Under the pieces are notes generated by a model. That model ran no database searches, was not told where the DNA came from, and saw only the letters and a program-made list of their open reading frames with translations. Position numbers and translations under genes: made by a program. Below are positions 1 to 12,082 of a stretch of DNA of 64,000 nucleotides, one piece after another. Each line of letters begins with the position of its first letter. Positions within the stretch are counted from its first letter, which is position 1. Source of the DNA: Homarus americanus (taxonomy: Eukaryota; Arthropoda; Malacostraca; Decapoda; Nephropidae); the NCBI RefSeq assembly GCF_018991925.1, contig NW_024756914.1, forward strand, positions 8,398,417-8,462,416, in the 5' to 3' direction.

Positions 1-692
1 GGAGGGAAGGAGGAGGAGTGTGTGTGGGAGGGAAGGAGGAGGAGGGGAGGGAAGGGGAGGAGGAGGTGTGGGAGGGGAAGGAGAGGAGGAGGGGGGAGGG
101 AAGGAGAGGAGGAGGTGGAGGAAGGAGGGAAAGTGTGGGAGGGAAGGAGAGGAGGAGGTGGGAGGGAAGGAGAGGAGGAGGTGTGGGGAGGGAAGGAGAA
201 GAGGAGGTAGGGAGAGGAGGAGGAGGGGTGGGGAGGGAAGGGGAGGGGTGTGTGAGGGAAGGAGAGGAGGAGTGTGGGAGGAAGGGAGAGGAGGAGGGGG
301 AGAAGGGGGGAGAGAGTGTGGAGGGAAGGGAGGAGGGAGGGGGAGGGAAGGGGAGGAGGAGGGAAGGAGAGGAGGAGGTGTGGGAGGGAAGGAGAGGAGG
401 AGTGTGGAAGGGAGGAGGGAGGGAAGGAGAGGAGGAGGGGGGAGGGGAAGGAGGAGGAGGAGGAGGAAGGAGAGGGGAGGGAGGAAGGAGAGGAGGAGTG
501 TGTGGAGGAAGGAGAGGAGGAGGTGGGAGGGGAGGAGAGGAGGGGGGGGGGAAGGAGAGGAGGAGTGTGTGGGAGAGGGAAGGAGAGGAGGAGGTGTGTG
601 TGAGGGAAGGAGAGGAGGAGGGGAGGGAAGGAGAGGGAGGAGTGTGGGAGGGAAGGGAGGTGGAGGGAAGGGGAGGGGAGGAGAGGGAAAGT
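1..692. repeat. Purine-rich G minisatellite
   Basis: Degenerate tandem array built from GGAGGGAAGGAGAGGAGGAG with GTGTG spacers; the + strand is almost free of C and T apart from the spacers. Open frames across it are compositional and are not genes. Long purine runs could adopt quadruplex or triplex forms (inference). The array begins before the window. Confidence 0.95.
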
Positions 693-1178
693 TATAGGCA
701 AAGTATCTCAACCATTTACAGGTGGGGTGTATAGGGCTTGACTCCAGGCTCCAGCTAACTACCCTTAAAACAGCATTCACTCTGGTGCCGCACCAATCAG
801 TGAGATAAGTACTAGTAATTAGCGTGTTAATGAGCGTGGGTGAGGCGGGAAGGGTTGAGTGAAGGATTTTGAGATTCCCCATATTAAATTTCTCTACCCT
901 AGATAAGAGGTGATGGTACTATGTAGAGTTCTCAGCATACTATGACGTTAATTTATCTGTTGTGTTCCTTAAGGAACCGGTTAAAGAACATCTTCACTAT
1001 ACCAAAGTTAGAAGAAATTCAAGCAAATTCTACGACACTTTGGGAATACTGCAATTGTGTCGTAAGCTAGAAGCAAGCCAAGGGATGTGTTTTCAGATCA
1101 CATGAAGAACAGAGACTTTTCTAGCTTTTATTTCTTGATTTTTGATTGAAATCTCAACGTTACCTGGGGGAGTTAGTG
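693..1178. other. Unique sequence, no feature seen
   Basis: Mixed-composition sequence without long open frames, tandem structure or recognisable transposon protein similarity. Confidence 0.6.
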
Positions 1179-1835
1179 AGGAGGTGAGGTTAGGTTAGGG
1201 TGAGGTGAGGTTAGGTTAGGTGAGGTGAGGTGAGGTGAGGTTAGGATAAATTAAGTTTAGTAAATTTAGGTTATATTAAGTTTGGTTAGGGTTAGGTGGA
1301 GGCTTGGCTAGGGGTTAGGTGAGTGAGGTTAGGTTAGTGGAGGCTTGGTTAGGTTAGGGTGAGGTTAGGTGAGGTGAGGTGAGGTTAGGTGAGGTGAGTG
1401 TTAGGATAAATTAAGCTTAGTAAATTTAGTTATATTAAGTTTGGTTGGGGTTAGGTGAGGTGAGGTGAGGTTGGGTGAGGTGAGGTTAGGTTAGGTGAGT
1501 GTGAGTGTGAGTGTTAGGATAAATTAAGTTTAGTAAATTTAGGTTATATTAAGTTTGGTTAGGTTAGTGGAGGCTTGCTAGGTTAGGTGAGTGCTGAGAG
1601 GTGAGGCGAGGCGGGAGGTTAGATAAATTAAGTTTAGTAAACTTAGGTTTATATTATGTTTGGAAGTTAGGTTAGGTTAGGTTAGGTTGATTTGGGTTAG
1701 GTTACTCCTTACGTCTGTTTAGGTTATGTTAGGATTATGTTTGATTGAGCTGATGTGATATTAGGTTTGTTTAGATTAGCTAGATTTAGATAAGTTAAAT
1801 TTAGATTAAAGTAGTTAAGGTTAGGTTAGGTTAGG
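1179..1835. repeat. Degenerate TTAGG/GGTGA array
   Basis: Mixture of GGTTA, GGTGA and longer units. A block with TAAATTAAGTTTAGTAAATT recurs about four times (near 1247, 1407, 1520 and 1625), showing higher-order duplication. It resembles the arthropod telomere motif TTAGG but is interstitial and degenerate. Confidence 0.85.
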
Positions 1836-2000
1836 TGTTTATTCTTCATGTAAGGCTTTATATAGTATTCCATTAAGTGAGACCAAACTGCCCTCTTTCA
1901 CGTCCTTGGACCAATCAGAGAGACGCGTCGTGAACACCGTTAATTGCTCGTTTGAGCTGTTAGTGCCTTTGTGATTGTTGGGTTCCTTAAGCCTTTGTTT

Positions 2001-2046
<46 letters not shown>
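2001..2046. repeat. (GT)n microsatellite
   Basis: Uninterrupted GT dinucleotide run of about 23 units. Confidence 0.98.
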
Positions 2047-2047
<1 letters not shown>

Positions 2048-2224
2048 CAGGAGCTAAGGTCACCATATTAATAGTTGAATTAATTGTTGTTGTTGTTATT
2101 GTTGTTTTGTTGTTGTTGCTGGAGTGTTGCAGGGCTTACATTGTTAATTACCGTACATAACGAGGTGACGGTGATTATCCTGGGTAGTTAGGTTGTGTAT
2201 TAAGTTTTGTGCGTGAGGGTTTGG

Positions 2225-3075
2225 TTTAGGTGTGGACCATTGGTGGACTGAACAGGAAACAGGTTGCACCAGCAGGAAATCCAGCTGGTGTAAAGCCAGG
2301 TTGTACCCCAGTGGTGCGTGACCAGCTGGTGTGTTGTGTTGCACCATTGCGAACCAGCTGGTGTGTTGTGTTGTACCAGTGGTGACCAGCTGGTGTTAGG
2401 TTGTACTGCGGTGTAACGGTGCTGGTGTTAGGGTTAAAATTGCGGTGAATCAGCTGGTGTGTTGTGCTGTACCAGTGGCGACCAAAGCTGGTGTCAGGTT
2501 AAAAACCAGCAGTGAGATCAGCCGGTGGTGCCAGGTTGCAACAGTGGCGACCAGCTGGTGTGTTGTAAGGTACCGTGGTGACCAGCTGGTGTTGTGTTGT
2601 ACCAGTGGTGGACCAGTTGGTGTTGTGTTGTACCAGTGGTGACCGAAGCTGGTGTTGTGTTGTACCAGTGATGACCAGCTGGTGTAAGTTGTGTTGGTAC
2701 CAGCAGAAATCAGCTGGTGTAGTTGTGTTGTACCAGTGGTGGGACCAGCTGAAAGCAGTGTTGTACCAGTGGTATCTCAGCTGGTGGTGTTGTTGTACCA
2801 GTGGTGACCAGCTGGTGGTGCCAGGTTGTACCAGTGGTGTGACCAGCTGGTGTTAGGTTGCACCAGTGGTGGACCAGCTGGTGTGTGTTGTGTGTGGGAC
2901 CATTGGTGTGACCAGCTGGTGTTGTGTTGGTACCAGTGATGACCAGCTGGTGTTGTGTGTTAAAAAAATTGTGGTGACCAGCTGGTGTGTTGTGTTGTAC
3001 CAGTGGTGCATCTCAGCTGGTGTGTGGTTGTGTTGCACCAGTGGTGACCAGCTGGTGTTGTGTTGTACCAATGCT
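2225..3075. repeat. 30 bp minisatellite with ACCAGCTGGT core
   Basis: About 28 diverged copies of a roughly 30 bp unit, ACCAGCTGGTGTTGTGTTG followed by TACCAGTGGTG. The palindrome ACCAGCTGGT (CAGCTG E-box core) is the most conserved part. Copies differ by small indels. No protein-coding signal. Confidence 0.93.
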
Positions 3076-3500
3076 GTTGCTGATTCCTCCTCCTCATCCT
3101 CCCTTTCCCAACCCTCCCCACTCTACCTCAACCCCACCTCCCTCTCACTCACCACACACCCCCACCTCACTAACCTCCTCACCCTCCTCTAACCCCCACC
3201 CTCCTTCCACTGCCTCCCCCCCTCCCTGACCCTCACCCTCCTCTCATTCTCCCCACCCCAGCCCACCCTCCCCACCCTCCCATCTCCTCCCCATTCTCAC
3301 CACCCCTCCCCTCATCCCTCCCTCCCCACCCCACCTCACACCCCTCCTCACCCCCACCCTCACCACCCCTCTGCCTCTCATCTCATATCATCTCACCCTC
3401 CTCATCTCATCTCCTCACCATCTCACCTCCTTCTCAACCTCCCACCCCACCACCCCTTCTCAACCCTCCCCACCCCCTCCCCATAACAACTCCTTCTTAT
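3076..3500. repeat. Pyrimidine-rich CCTCCCCACC tract
   Basis: C/T-rich imperfect repeat of CCTCCCCACCC-type words with some CTCATCTCAT. Composition switches abruptly from the G/T-rich array on its left. Confidence 0.85.
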
Positions 3501-3547
3501 GGTAACCAAAGGGACCCACTACACGCTTTCACGTCTCCAAAGTTAGG

Positions 3548-3925
3548 TAGTTAGGAAATGCAAGGAGAGATAATGAGATATTGAGAGTATGTTGTGAGAG
3601 ATAATGAGATATTGAGAGTATGTGTTGAGAGTAATGATATTGGAGAGGTGGTTGAGAGATAATGAGATATTGAGAGGTATGTGGTGTGAGATGATGAGAT
3701 ATTGAGAGTATGTGGGTGAGATAATGAGATATTGAGAGTATGTGTTGGAGAGATAATGAGATATTGAGAGTATGTGTGAGATAATGAGATATTGAGAGAA
3801 GGTGAGAGATAATGAGATATTGAGAGTATGTAAGGAGAGATAAAGAGATATTGAGAGGTGAGAGATAATGATATTGAGAGTATGTGGTGAGAGATAATGA
3901 GATATTGAGCCAGTGTGTGATGAGA
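3548..3925. repeat. ~30 bp AT-rich minisatellite, forward array
   Basis: About a dozen copies of GAGAGATAATGAGATATTGA followed by GAGTATGTG. The reverse complement of this unit resembles the unit of the array at 4225-4735, so the two form an inverted pair. Confidence 0.9.
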
Positions 3926-3928
3926 AAT

Positions 3929-3930
<2 letters not shown>

Positions 3931-3990
<60 letters not shown>
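3931..3990. repeat. (GA)n microsatellite
   Basis: Near-perfect GA dinucleotide run at the inner edge of the forward array. Confidence 0.97.
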
Positions 3991-3992
<2 letters not shown>

Positions 3993-4154
3993 TGGACAGA
4001 GGAAATGTGTGGTGAGGGAGAAACATGTAGAGAGATGAGAGACAACATGGCAGACAAAGATCAATAAGAAGGATTGTGAAATTCTGTGACTGGGATTACC
4101 GGGAATGATGGTGATTATCGTCTGGGAGAGGAGCCTGACACGACCTCTGTCTGC

Positions 4155-4215
4155 CCGTCTGTCTGCCCGTCTGTCTGTCTGTCTGTCTCTGTCTCATCTG
4201 TGTCTCTGTCTACCC
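4155..4215. repeat. (CTGT)n microsatellite
   Basis: CTGTCTGCC and CTGTCTGT words in tandem. Confidence 0.85.
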
Positions 4216-4224
4216 TCACTCTAC

Positions 4225-4735
4225 TTCTCTGTTAATTTTTACTCTCAATATCTTTTATCAATGCCACATACTAATATCTCAATATCTCACCACATACTAA
4301 TATTCATATCTTCACCACATAATTTCAATATCTGATATCTCTCTCACAGGTACTAATATTCATTATTCAACCACATACTCAATATTCATTATTCTCACCA
4401 CATGCTCACATTCATTATTCAAACACATGCCTCATTATTCATATTCTCACCACATACTCTCAATATTTGATATTCTACCATACTTAATATTCATATTCTC
4501 ACCACATGCCTTTCACATCTTGCTCTCAACATATACTAATATTTTCATTATTCTCACCACATACTTTCAATATTCATTATTCTACCACATACCAATATTC
4601 ATATTCTCAACACACACTAATATTCTATTATTCTCAACACATACTTTGGCTATTCCATATCTTCACAACATACTTCTTGCCCTATTATTCTCACCATAGT
4701 TTTTATTCTCCATATATTCTCAAAAAATGATTTCT
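4225..4735. repeat. ~28 bp AT-rich minisatellite, inverted array
   Basis: Copies of CACCACATACTCTCAATATT plus CATTATTCT. The unit is a diverged reverse complement of the 3548-3925 unit (shared words CACATACTCTCAATAT and CATTAT). Confidence 0.85.
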
Positions 4736-4774
4736 GATATATTTTTGTTTTGGTTCTGTAATTTGAAGTGATGT

Positions 4775-6235
4775 GGTGGAGGGTAGCGGTGGTGGAGGGT
4801 GGTGTGGTGGAGGTAGTGGTGTGGTGTGATGGGTAGTGGTGTGGGAGGTGTAGGTAGTGGGTTGGTGGGGAGTGTGGTGTGGTGGAGGTGTGGAGAGATG
4901 TGGTGGAGGTGTGGTGGAGGGTAGTGGTGTGGTGAGAGATGTGGTGGAGGGTGGTGAGGGTGTGGTGTGAGGGTAGTGGTGGGAGGTAGCAGTGAGGTGG
5001 AGGGTAGTGGTGTGGTGGAGGTGGGTGTGGTTGGAGGGGTAGTGGTGGAGGGAGTGGTGTGGTGGAGGTGGTGGTGTGGTGGAAGGTGAGGTGGGAGGGT
5101 AGTGATGTGGTGGAGGTAGAGATGTGGTGGAGGGTAGGTGGGTGGAGGGAGTTGTGTGGTGGAGGGTAGTGGTGTGGTGGAGGTAAGAGATGTGGTGGAG
5201 GGTGGTGTGGTGGAGGGAGTGGTGTGGTGGAGGTAGAGATGTGGTGGAGGGGAGTGGTGGTGGAGGGAGTGGTGTGGTGAGGTAGTGGTGTGGTGGATGG
5301 GAGTGGTGTGTGGTGGAGGGAGGTGAGGTGGTGGTAGGATGTGGTGGAGGGAGTGATGTGGGTGATGGTAGTGGTGTGGTGTGGTGGGAGGGTAGTGGTG
5401 TGGTGGAGGTAGAGATGTGGTGGAGGTGGTGTTGGTAGTGATGTGGTGTGAGGTGGGTGGAGGGGTGGTGTGGTGGAGGGTAGTGGTGTGGTGGTGAGGT
5501 GGAGGTGGGAGGGGTAGTGGGTGGTGGAGGGTAGTGGTGGTGGGTAGTGGTGGTGTGGTGGGGAGTGGAGGCTGTGGTGGAGGAGAGTAGTGTGTTGGAG
5601 GTTGTGGTGTGGTGGAGGGGTAGTGGTGGTGGGTGGTGTGGATGGTGAGTGTGGTGGAGGTGGTGGAGGGGCAGGTGGTGGAGGGTGGTGGTGTGGTGGA
5701 GGGCAGTGGTGTGGTGGAGGTGTGTGGTGGATATAGTGGTGTGGTGGAGGGTAGTGGTGTTGTGAGGGTGGTAGTGTGGTGGAAGGTATCTTTGTGGTGG
5801 AGGCTTGCTTTGTGGTGGAGGGTAGTAGGTTGTGGAGGTAGTGGTGTTGTGATAGTGGGTGTTGTGGTGGGTAAGAGGGTGGTGGTGTGGTGGAGGTAGT
5901 GGTGTTGTGGGAGGTAGTGTGGTAGAGGTGGTGGTGTTTTGGAGGGTGGTAGTGTGGTGGAAGGTATCTATGTGGTGGAGGCTTGCTTTGTGGTGGAGGG
6001 GGTGGGAGGTAGTGTGGTGGAGGGTAGTGGTGTTGTGGAGGGTGGTGGTGGTGGAAGGGGATTTAGGTAGGGAGGCTTGCTTTGTGGTGGAGGGTAGTAG
6101 TGTGGTGGAGGGTAGGTGTGGTAGAGGATAGCTTTGAGGTGGAGGGTAGTGTGGTGGAGGGTGGTGGTGTGGGTGGTAGGGTAGTGGTGTGGTGGAGGGT
6201 AGTGGTGTGGTGGGTGGTGGTGGTGGAGGATAGTG
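4775..6235. repeat. ~18 bp GGTGGA-type G-rich minisatellite
   Basis: About 1.45 kb of GTGGAGGGTAGTGGTGTG variants. A subset near 5800-6080 carries a longer unit with GGCTTGCTTTGTGGTGG, suggesting later local amplification. Confidence 0.94.
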
Positions 6236-6322
6236 ATGCAGATGTTGTTAACTGTCGGGAATTTTGAATGTAATTGTCATATGTTCAAATAAGCTCTTCT
6301 GTAGGCAGCTTGGCTAGTGGTG

Positions 6323-6324
<2 letters not shown>

Positions 6325-6415
<91 letters not shown>
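6325..6415. repeat. (GT)n microsatellite
   Basis: Uninterrupted GT run of about 45 units, the longest dinucleotide GT tract in the window. Confidence 0.98.
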
Positions 6416-6417
<2 letters not shown>

Positions 6418-6779
6418 GTAGCTGTGGATTAGAAAGGAGAACAAGATGTGTGGTTGCAGCTCACTCCTGCCTCACCACATACTCTGTGTAAATCAACTCA
6501 CGCGTAACCATCACCAGCATCATACCTCTCATCATCATCAAAACCTATACTAAAAGTCCTATGGCGGCTTGGGGACAGGGCAGAGACGACAGCCGGGAGT
6601 CTCTAGTCTCACTCTGCATGGGCGGCAAAGATAAATGGTCGTTTATGCACTGAGATTGAGGCAGCAGTGCATCTTGTGTCTGTGGACTGGGCAGCACTTT
6701 CAAGGGCCACCCTGTCACCATATGGGGAAGGGGCAAGTGTTACTTCATAGTTTAAAAATACCTGGCAATCAAAATCACA

Positions 6780-8430
6780 GATCAAACAAAAGTAAACATG
6801 TAACCTCTTATGGTTGCTGCAGGGAATGTCAGGTCCTTTTGATACTGGCACAAATGAGCATCCTGAAAGAAGAACTGCCTTGTGGCAAAAGAGCTGGCTA
6901 GGTATAATATCGACATAGCAGCCATTAGTGAGTCCCGGCTCTGTGACGAGGTCAACTCACAGACGAGGGTCAACTCACAGAACGGGGGTCTGGTTGTCCT
7001 TCTTCTGGAAGAGTAAGCTTGCTGCAGGCTAACTGAAATGGGAAAACTCTCCCAGAATTTCAATGTGGTTTTAGACATCACATGTTAACTGACATGATCT
7101 TTGCTGCCCGCTGTGGGGTAGGAAAAGTGCAGAGAAAAGTATCGTGACCTGTACATGGCATTCATCGACCAAACAAAGGCCTTCGACTGGTCAACAGGAA
7201 GTCCTCTGGTGGACCCTCAGCCGTTTTGCTGCCACAAAATTATCTCTATTGTGAGGCAACTCTACGATGACATGAACGGCAGTGTCCTGCACAATGGGGG
7301 TTAAAGGTGTGTGTCTGGCAACTACTCTTTTTCCATTTTCTTTGATGCCTTGCTTACTCGTGCCGGCGGGTTGACATCGAGTTCGAATGAAGGGTCTTTT
7401 CAACATAAGACGACTCCAGGCAAGAACAGAGGTGTCCGTAGCTCATTACTGAACTTCAGTAGACGACTCACCCTCGTCGCTCACACTGAACGTCCCTGAA
7501 GATCCTGAACACCTAAGCGGATGCGTATGACACTCGGCCTTGAGGTGAATGTAATGTAGGATCAGATTCTCTTTCAACCTGCCTTAGTTCAGACTCACAT
7601 CACCGTCCATCCATCTTAACGGTAATACCCTCTAATTTTACTGCTTTCAGTATCTTGGGTTCCACCTGTCACCACCACGGACATCGATGATGATTCAGCA
7701 TCGATCAGATGTGCATCTCGCTTTGGCGGACTTAAACCGTGTCTTCAGCTGTAGGGAGCTGAAATTTTTACAAAGTTTAACGTATATCGAGCAGTGATCC
7801 TCCTCAGCCTGGTATATGGTGAGACTGGAAAACTTTAGCCAACGTAGACTACGTTCCATCCTCCCACGAGTTCGCTGGGAAGACAAGAGAACAAATGCCA
7901 GTATTCTTGCTGACACCAACTGCTAGGAGCATCAGGCTGCCATTATCCACGAACAACTACGCTGGACTGGCCATGTTTCCGACATGGACGACAGTAGACA
8001 CCAAAACAGCTACTCTACAGTCACCTAACGAGTAGTAAACATAACGCTGGTGGACAACTGAAAAGGTATAAGATAGTCTTAAAGATAAACCTGGAAAAAG
8101 TGCCAAATTGACTCTCACCTGGGAGACGATTACTGCACACCGCAGCAACGGAGGAGCACCACCCAAGGAAGGTGTTAATACTTGAGTTAGCCCAATCTGA
8201 AAACCAGGGCAGACAAGCGCCAACGCCGGAAAGACACCGCCACTGCCTCCACTCGATGTGCCCCTGCACATGTGCAACTTCTGTGAAACAACTCTGCCGG
8301 TCCCATATCGTCTTTAAGTCACCTCAAAACTCACTAATGAAGGTGACATCCAATAATATTCATATCATTGTATCATAGCTGACGATCGTCTTACTCGTTT
8401 CAGTGACAGCAAAGTAGTAGTAGTATTAGC
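6780..8430 (+). mobile_element. Decayed RTE-type LINE
   Basis: Remnant of a non-LTR retrotransposon of the group often annotated as craniofacial development protein 2-like (RTE-type). Seen: an endonuclease strip at 6885-6950 reading AKELARYNIDIAAISESRL; an RT strip near 7130-7200 reading YMAFIDQTKAFD with VNRK, the usual FxDxxKAFD motif; a strip near 7320-7420 with FFDALLTRAGG; and the C-terminal end near 8041-8160. Reading frames change several times and stops are frequent, and much of the endonuclease-to-RT linker is missing. No terminal repeats or target duplication could be defined. The element is an inactive fossil. Clade assignment rests on recognised motifs only. Confidence 0.75.
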
Positions 8431-8965
8431 TTGTTAATTGGGATTATAAATCAGATTTCGACTTGGAGTGGTCAGGTTCAGATGTCTAGCGACACACACA
8501 CATCAAAGGGATACGGACGCACAACTAACAGCCACCAGTACCACCAATAACAACTACAACAAACATCCATAGAGATAAGAACCACAAGAAGAAACAATCA
8601 ACCACAATATACGAGAACATATGAACATATCAACAAAAACACCACCAACAGAGGGAGGAAGGGCCTCTGAGATACAGCCGCCGCAGCATCACCAGGCGGA
8701 TGATCCCTGAGCGGCCTGAATGTTAATTCCAATAAAGCAGGGAGTTTTGCTGGGTTGAGGCACGGGCGGCAGTGGCTGGCGGCGGGCAGCCCACATTACT
8801 GGTGACGGCTGGAGGAGGGCAAGTCAGGCGTAATCAGCCAATAATATGACACTTGAGTTATGACCTCCACACAAGAGGCACCACTTAAACCACCTACCTC
8901 CCCATCTTTAAAGAGCACCGCTTAAGTGACCCTCAGCTCCTCCATTTCATCAGCGGCGTCTCACG
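8431..8965. other. Unique sequence, no feature seen
   Basis: Mixed sequence with an A/C-rich stretch near 8500-8650. No protein similarity or repeat structure recognised. Confidence 0.55.
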
Positions 8966-10435
8966 ACCTAGGAGCAGGGAGTGAGTTTGTGGGTGGAGGA
9001 AGGTTTAGGGAGGTTGAAGGGAAGGATTTGAGTGTGGGTGGGGGGGAAGGTGTTGGTGTGGGTGGAGAGGAAGGAGTTAGGTGGGTGGAGGGAAGGTGTT
9101 GGAGTGTGGGTGACGGGAAGGGAGTTGAGTGTGGGTGGAGGGAGGGAGTTAGTGTGGGTGAAGGGGAAGGGAGTTAGTGTGGGTGAAGGGAAGGAGTTGG
9201 AGTGTGGTGGAGGGAAGGAGTTAGTGTGGTTGGAAGGGAAAGAGTTGGTGTGGGTGGGGGAAGGGTTGGTGTGGGTGGAGGGAGGTGTTGGTGTGGGTGA
9301 AGGGGAAGGGAGTGAGTGGGTGGAGGGAAGGAGTTAGTGTGGGTGGAGGAAGGAGTTAGTGGGGTGAAGGAAGGAGTTAGTGTGGGTAGAGGGAAGGAGC
9401 AGTGTGGGTAGATGGTAGGTGTGGGTGAGGGAAGCAGGTGGGTGAAGGGAAGGAGTTAGTGGGGTGAAGGGAAGGAGTTAGTGTGGGGTGAAGGGAAGGA
9501 GTTAGTGTGGGTGGAGGGAAGGTAAAGGGTGGGGTGAAGGGAAGGATTAGGTGGGTGAAGGAAGGAGAGTGTGGGGAAGGGAAGGAGCAGTGTGGGTGGA
9601 GGGAAGGTGTTAGTGTGGGTGAAGGGAAGGAGTTAGGTGTGGTGGGAGGGAAGGTGTTAGGTGTGGGTGAAGGGAAGGAGCAGGTGGAGGGAAGGTGTTA
9701 GTGTGGTGAAGGGAAGGAGTTAGTGTGGGGTGAAGGGAAGGAGTTAGTGGGTGAAGGGAAGGAGTTAGTGTGGGTGGAGGGAAGGTGTTAGTGTGGGTGA
9801 AGGGAAGGAGTTAGGGGTGGGTGGAGGAAGGTGTTAGTGTGGGAGGGAGAGTTAGTGTGGGGTGAAGGAAGGAGTTAGTGGGGTGGAGGAAGGTGTTAGT
9901 GGGTGAAGGGGGAGTTAGGTGGAGGGAAGGAGTTAGTGTGGGTGAAGGGAAGGTGTAGTGTGGGGTGGAGGAAGGTGTTAGTGGGGTGAAGGGAAGTTAG
10001 TGTGGGTGAAGGGAAGGAGTTAGTGTGGTGGAGGGAAGTTAGTGTGGGTGAAGGGAAGGAGTTAGTGTGGGTGGAGGAAGGTGTTAGTGGGTGAAGGGAA
10101 GGAGTTTAGTGGGTGGAGGGAAGGTGTTAGTATGTAGGTAAGGAGGAGGGGGTGAAGGAAGGAGTTAGTGGGTGGAGGGAAGGAGTTAGGGTGGAGGGAA
10201 GGAGTTAGTGTGGTGAAGGAAGGTGTTAGTGTGGGTGAAGGGAAGGAGTTAGTGGGTGGAGGGAGGAGAGGGAAGGAAGGAGTTAGTATGGTGGAGGGAA
10301 GGAGTTAGTGTGGGTGGAGGGAAGGAGTTAGTGTGGGTGGAGGGAAGGATAGTGTGGGTGGAGGGAAGGAGTTAGTGTGGGTGGAGGGAAGGAGTTAGTG
10401 TGTGGAGGGAAGGTATAGGGGTGGAGGGAAGTTAA
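8966..10435. repeat. 23 bp G-rich minisatellite
   Basis: About 60 copies of GTGAAGGGAAGGAGTTAGTG plus TGG, with GTGGAGGGAAGGTGTTAGTG variants partly alternating. Copy differences are mainly in G-run length and unit loss. Confidence 0.95.
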
Positions 10436-10481
10436 CCACTTTTGTTTGCTTGTTTCATTAGAACGGATGTGTGTGTGTGTG

Positions 10482-10728
10482 TAATAATAAAATGATAATA
10501 AGAATATTAATAATTAACGGTTTATTGAAAGAGCACGGCAGCCAAAAGGCTGAAAATATACAGTTACATAATTGGGGAATGGGTTACTTGATTGACAATA
10601 ATACATACATCATAAGTAAATATGATATATAATAACTAGGTGGGGAGAAGGTCAAACTACAGGTCATTTCAACATAGTGACAGTGCAAAAAGGTAAGAGT
10701 GATCATGAGGAATATACTGGTTGATTGA

Positions 10729-10731
<3 letters not shown>
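10482..10731 (-). mobile_element. 3' tail fragment of LINE family G
   Basis: Sequence from the AAT-rich tail through AACGGTTTATTGAAAGAGCA to about 10730 closely matches the left end of the element at 52503-54408, including the conserved word GCTGAAAATATACAGTTACA. Only the 3' untranslated end survives. It is preceded by a short (TG)n run at 10468-10482 and followed by (TA)n then (TG)5. Confidence 0.8.

Positions 10732-10812
<81 letters not shown>
10731..10812. repeat. (TA)n microsatellite
   Basis: About 40 uninterrupted TA units, ending in GTGTGTGTG. Confidence 0.98.
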
Positions 10813-10822
<10 letters not shown>

Positions 10823-11007
10823 TATCGAAAGTGTATCCCATTACCCTGACGACTCGTTGAGGGCATCGCGGTTGTAGTACACTGACAATAAACTCACACT
10901 GACGAAGTACAATAATAGGTAATCCAAGTATCTCTGCCAAAGGTCAGGGTCCCAGCTGGAGATCAGAGGTCAAATTTGTTAAGAATGTTGGTGGTTAGAC
11001 ATGAATG

Positions 11008-11008
<1 letters not shown>

Positions 11009-11093
<85 letters not shown>

Positions 11094-11096
11094 GAG
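11009..11096. repeat. (GA)n microsatellite
   Basis: GA run with two single-base breaks. Confidence 0.97.
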
Positions 11097-11965
11097 CCCT
11101 CCCCAACACTTCCCTGCTCCTCGTCCTCCTACTAACCTCCTTCTCAGTGTGTCATTCTCTCGCCACGCCTCATCTTAAAAATACCTTCCTCCCCTCCTTA
11201 TTTCGTCCCTCCCTCCCCCCTCCCTCCTCTCTCCCCACACCTTGCTCCCTCCCCTTATTTTCGTCCCTCCCTCCCCCTCCCTCCCTCCTGTCCCCCACCA
11301 CTTCCTCCCTCCTTAGCCCCGTCCCCCCTCCCTCCCTCCTCCTCCCCCCTTCCTCCCCTTCTCCCTCCCTCCCTCCCTCCCCTTCCCCACCTTCCCTCCC
11401 TCTCTCCCCTCCCTCCCTCCTTTCTTCCTCCCCACCTTCCTCCCTCCTTCGTCCCCCCTCCCTTCCTCCTCCTCTCCCCCACCCTCCCCTTACTTCCTTC
11501 CTCCCCTCCTCCCTCCTTCCTCCCTCCCTCCCTCCTCCTCTCCCCCCACCTTCCTCCCTCCCCTTATTTCGTCCCCCCTCCCTCCCTCCTTCCTCCTCCT
11601 CCTCCATGCCTTTCGTCCCGCTTCCTCCCCCTCCCTCCCCTCCTTCTCCCTCCTTCCTCCCTCCCTCCCTCACCTCCCTCCTCTCCCCCCCATCCCCTCC
11701 CTCCCCTTGCTTCGTCCCTTCCTCCCCCCCTCCCTCCCTCCTTCCCCCCCCACCTTCCTCCCTTTCTCCCTCCCTTCTTTCTTCCCTCCCTCCCTTATTC
11801 CCAAACCCTCCCTCCCTCCCTCCCTCTCCTCCCACCCTCCTCCCTCCCTTACTTCGTCCCTTCCTCCCCTCCCTCCCTCCCTTCCCCCCTCCCCTCCCCT
11901 CCCCCTCCCTCCTCCTCCTCCCCTCCACCCTCCCTCCCTCCCTCCCCTCCTCCCCACCATCCACA
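11097..11965. repeat. CCTCCCTCC polypyrimidine tract
   Basis: About 870 bp of CCTCCCTCCTT words with embedded TTATTTCGTCCC motifs that recur at roughly 60-110 bp, indicating an older higher-order unit. The continuous open frames on both strands are compositional. Confidence 0.93.
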
Positions 11966-12082
11966 ACCCACTGTCTCCTACAATCTCTGGTAACTGACTC
12001 TTGTTATTTTGTTCTCTTTCTTTGTCTGTCTGTCTTTGTATATCTCTTTCTGCCATTCTTTCTCTGTCTCCATCTATCCGTC

